DNA of 64,000 bases from Smithella sp. Lineage in GTDB: Bacteria; Desulfobacterota; Syntrophia; Syntrophales; Smithellaceae. Shown piece by piece: positions 63,201 through 64,000 of the stretch (position 1 is its first letter; each line of letters starts with the position of its first letter). The stretch is taken from contig JAGPFC010000004.1 of assembly GCA_018056685.1 (NCBI GenBank), positions 32,646 through 96,645 on the forward strand, written 5' to 3'. The position numbers and the translations under genes were made by a program. The notes under the pieces were generated by a model. It had not been told where the DNA came from, made no database searches, and saw only the letters and a list, made by a program, of their open reading frames with translations.

Positions 63201-64000
63201 GAAGGCTATAAGGTCGGACTGGAGACAGGCGATCTGGGATTTGCCACGTTCAACCTTTATTTCACAGAAGTTCACTACATCTTCACCGGCAGGGAACTTT
63301 CCGATCTGGAGAAATACATGGAAAGAAACAACAGGATCATTGCCGGGATGAAACAGGGACACACCTTGACGCTGCAATCGATGACCTGGCAGTCGATTCT
63401 GAATCTGCTGGGGCGATGTGATAATCCTGTGGAATTGACCGGCAAAGCCATCGATGCTGAAAACCTTTTGTCGTCATGGAAAGAAACTGAAAATCTGGCT
63501 GCCCTTTCGGTTTACTGGTTCGTCAAATTGATTCTGTATTCGCTTTTCAGCGAGTACGGGCTGGCATTGAAAGCGTCTGATGAATTCAGAAAGTACATGG
63601 ATTCACAGCAGGGCGTTTTAATCAATAAATATGCTGTATTACTGGATTCTGTGGCCAGGCTGAAGGTTTATAAGAATGCTTCCCTGCCGGAGAAAATCAG
63701 ACATCGCATATTACTGAAAATCAACGAGCTGAAAATAAAGGCTTGGGCAAAAGCCGCTCCCATGAACTGTTCATACATGTATACGGCTATCAAAGCTTTG
63801 TATGCATGGATTATGCGCGGTGATCTGGCGAAAGCGGAAACATTGGTTGAACTGGCCATCAGACAATGCAGGGAATACGGCGATTTCATCGGGGAAGGCA
63901 TTGCTTCGGAAATTATGGCGGCAGAATATCGGGCGATAGATGAAAATGAAAAGGCTAAAGCGTATATGAACCAGGCCTATGCCTGCTATTCCAGATGGGG
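60207..64000 (+). CDS. Serine/threonine kinase-like / AAA-ATPase giant signalling protein (3' end outside window)
   Basis: More than 1264 residues are visible and the frame is open at the window edge. The start is ATG 60207 (AAGGG upstream); ATG 60198 is also possible. Residues about 1-265 form a kinase fold with DFG in ITDFGIS and the [22 protein letters not shown] block, but the catalytic loop reads HRNIKPKS (Asn129 for the catalytic Asp). Then an AAA/STAND ATPase with Walker A GAPGIGKS (about 330) and Walker B [11 protein letters not shown], and a long TPR-like helical region. The known family of this layout ends in GAF and histidine kinase domains, expected beyond the edge. Confidence 0.85.
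   Translation, partial: [1264 protein letters not shown]

Overview
The window looks like a chromosomal piece of an anaerobic Desulfobacterota (Deltaproteobacteria) bacterium, possibly near the Syntrophales. The reasons are a compact Tol-Pal operon, a three-domain NifU with NifS, an O2-sensitive short NadA, MetX/MetW/MetY methionine synthesis, an FMN/4Fe-4S/FAD ene-reductase, FdhD, an in-frame TGA that reads as selenocysteine, and the general protein flavour. The taxonomic placement is inference; there is no rRNA or tRNA in the window.

Layout. 1-5.2 kb: end of a lipoprotein-like gene, then the minus-strand tolQ-tolR-tolA-tolB-pal-cpoB operon. 5.4-9.3 kb: secreted cyclase-family hydrolase, SAM methyltransferase, Uup-like ABC-F ATPase. 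9.3-17.5 kb: accessory, repeat-rich stretch with a Cys-rich lipoprotein, GIY-YIG protein, flavin reductase, 4Fe-4S protein, ene-reductase, a wrecked Tat-EutB-EutC fusion pseudogene and a decayed tail of a second ene-reductase. 17.5-28.8 kb: a long operon headed by an Rrf2 regulator with a perfect inverted-repeat operator: mnmA, nadA, metY, cysK, metX, metW, an HMA/CDF-like protein, nifU, nifS, cysE, fdhD. It couples cysteine and methionine synthesis to sulfur mobilisation and to sulfur or Fe-S consumers (MnmA, NadA, FdhD). 28.8-35.1 kb: CusCBA-like metal efflux set. 35.2-36.7 kb: MOSC protein and a homologue of cyanobacterial acyl-ACP reductase. 36.8-42.2 kb: divalent-metal block (variant CorA, PRC/MgtE-N/CBS protein, variant Nramp, then dmeR-dmeF).

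42.4-46.2 kb is the most striking part: a cassette array of integron type without an integrase in view (CALIN-like). Each cassette starts with a short R' box, GTT followed by a few bases (GTA in the last one), whose reverse complement (R'') recurs right after the gene in an imperfectly palindromic attC-like site. The cassettes carry a zinc-ribbon protein, a membrane protein, a DUF6920-like protein, a YefM-YoeB toxin-antitoxin pair, and a C-GCAxxG-C-C family protein whose first conserved Cys is an in-frame TGA followed by a SECIS-like hairpin, so a probable selenoprotein. A 165-bp hairpin module occurs twice, plus once in a 52-bp short form. A possible isolated cassette on the other strand (51.36-52.24 kb) carries a PD-(D/E)XK-like protein.

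46.3-51.2 kb: MBL-fold hydrolase and HrpA helicase, the latter with an in-frame palindromic insertion. 52.4-59.6 kb: minus-strand cluster of CrtI-like oxidoreductase, ACP, ketosynthase, two PlsC acyltransferases, nitroreductase and an ABC-2 exporter, suggesting an unusual acyl lipid pathway. 60.2 kb to the edge: start of a giant kinase/AAA signalling protein whose kinase domain has HRN instead of HRD. A family of hairpin-mosaic intergenic repeats is scattered through the window (9.3, 9.7, 12.3, 14.7, 31.8, 58.0 kb).
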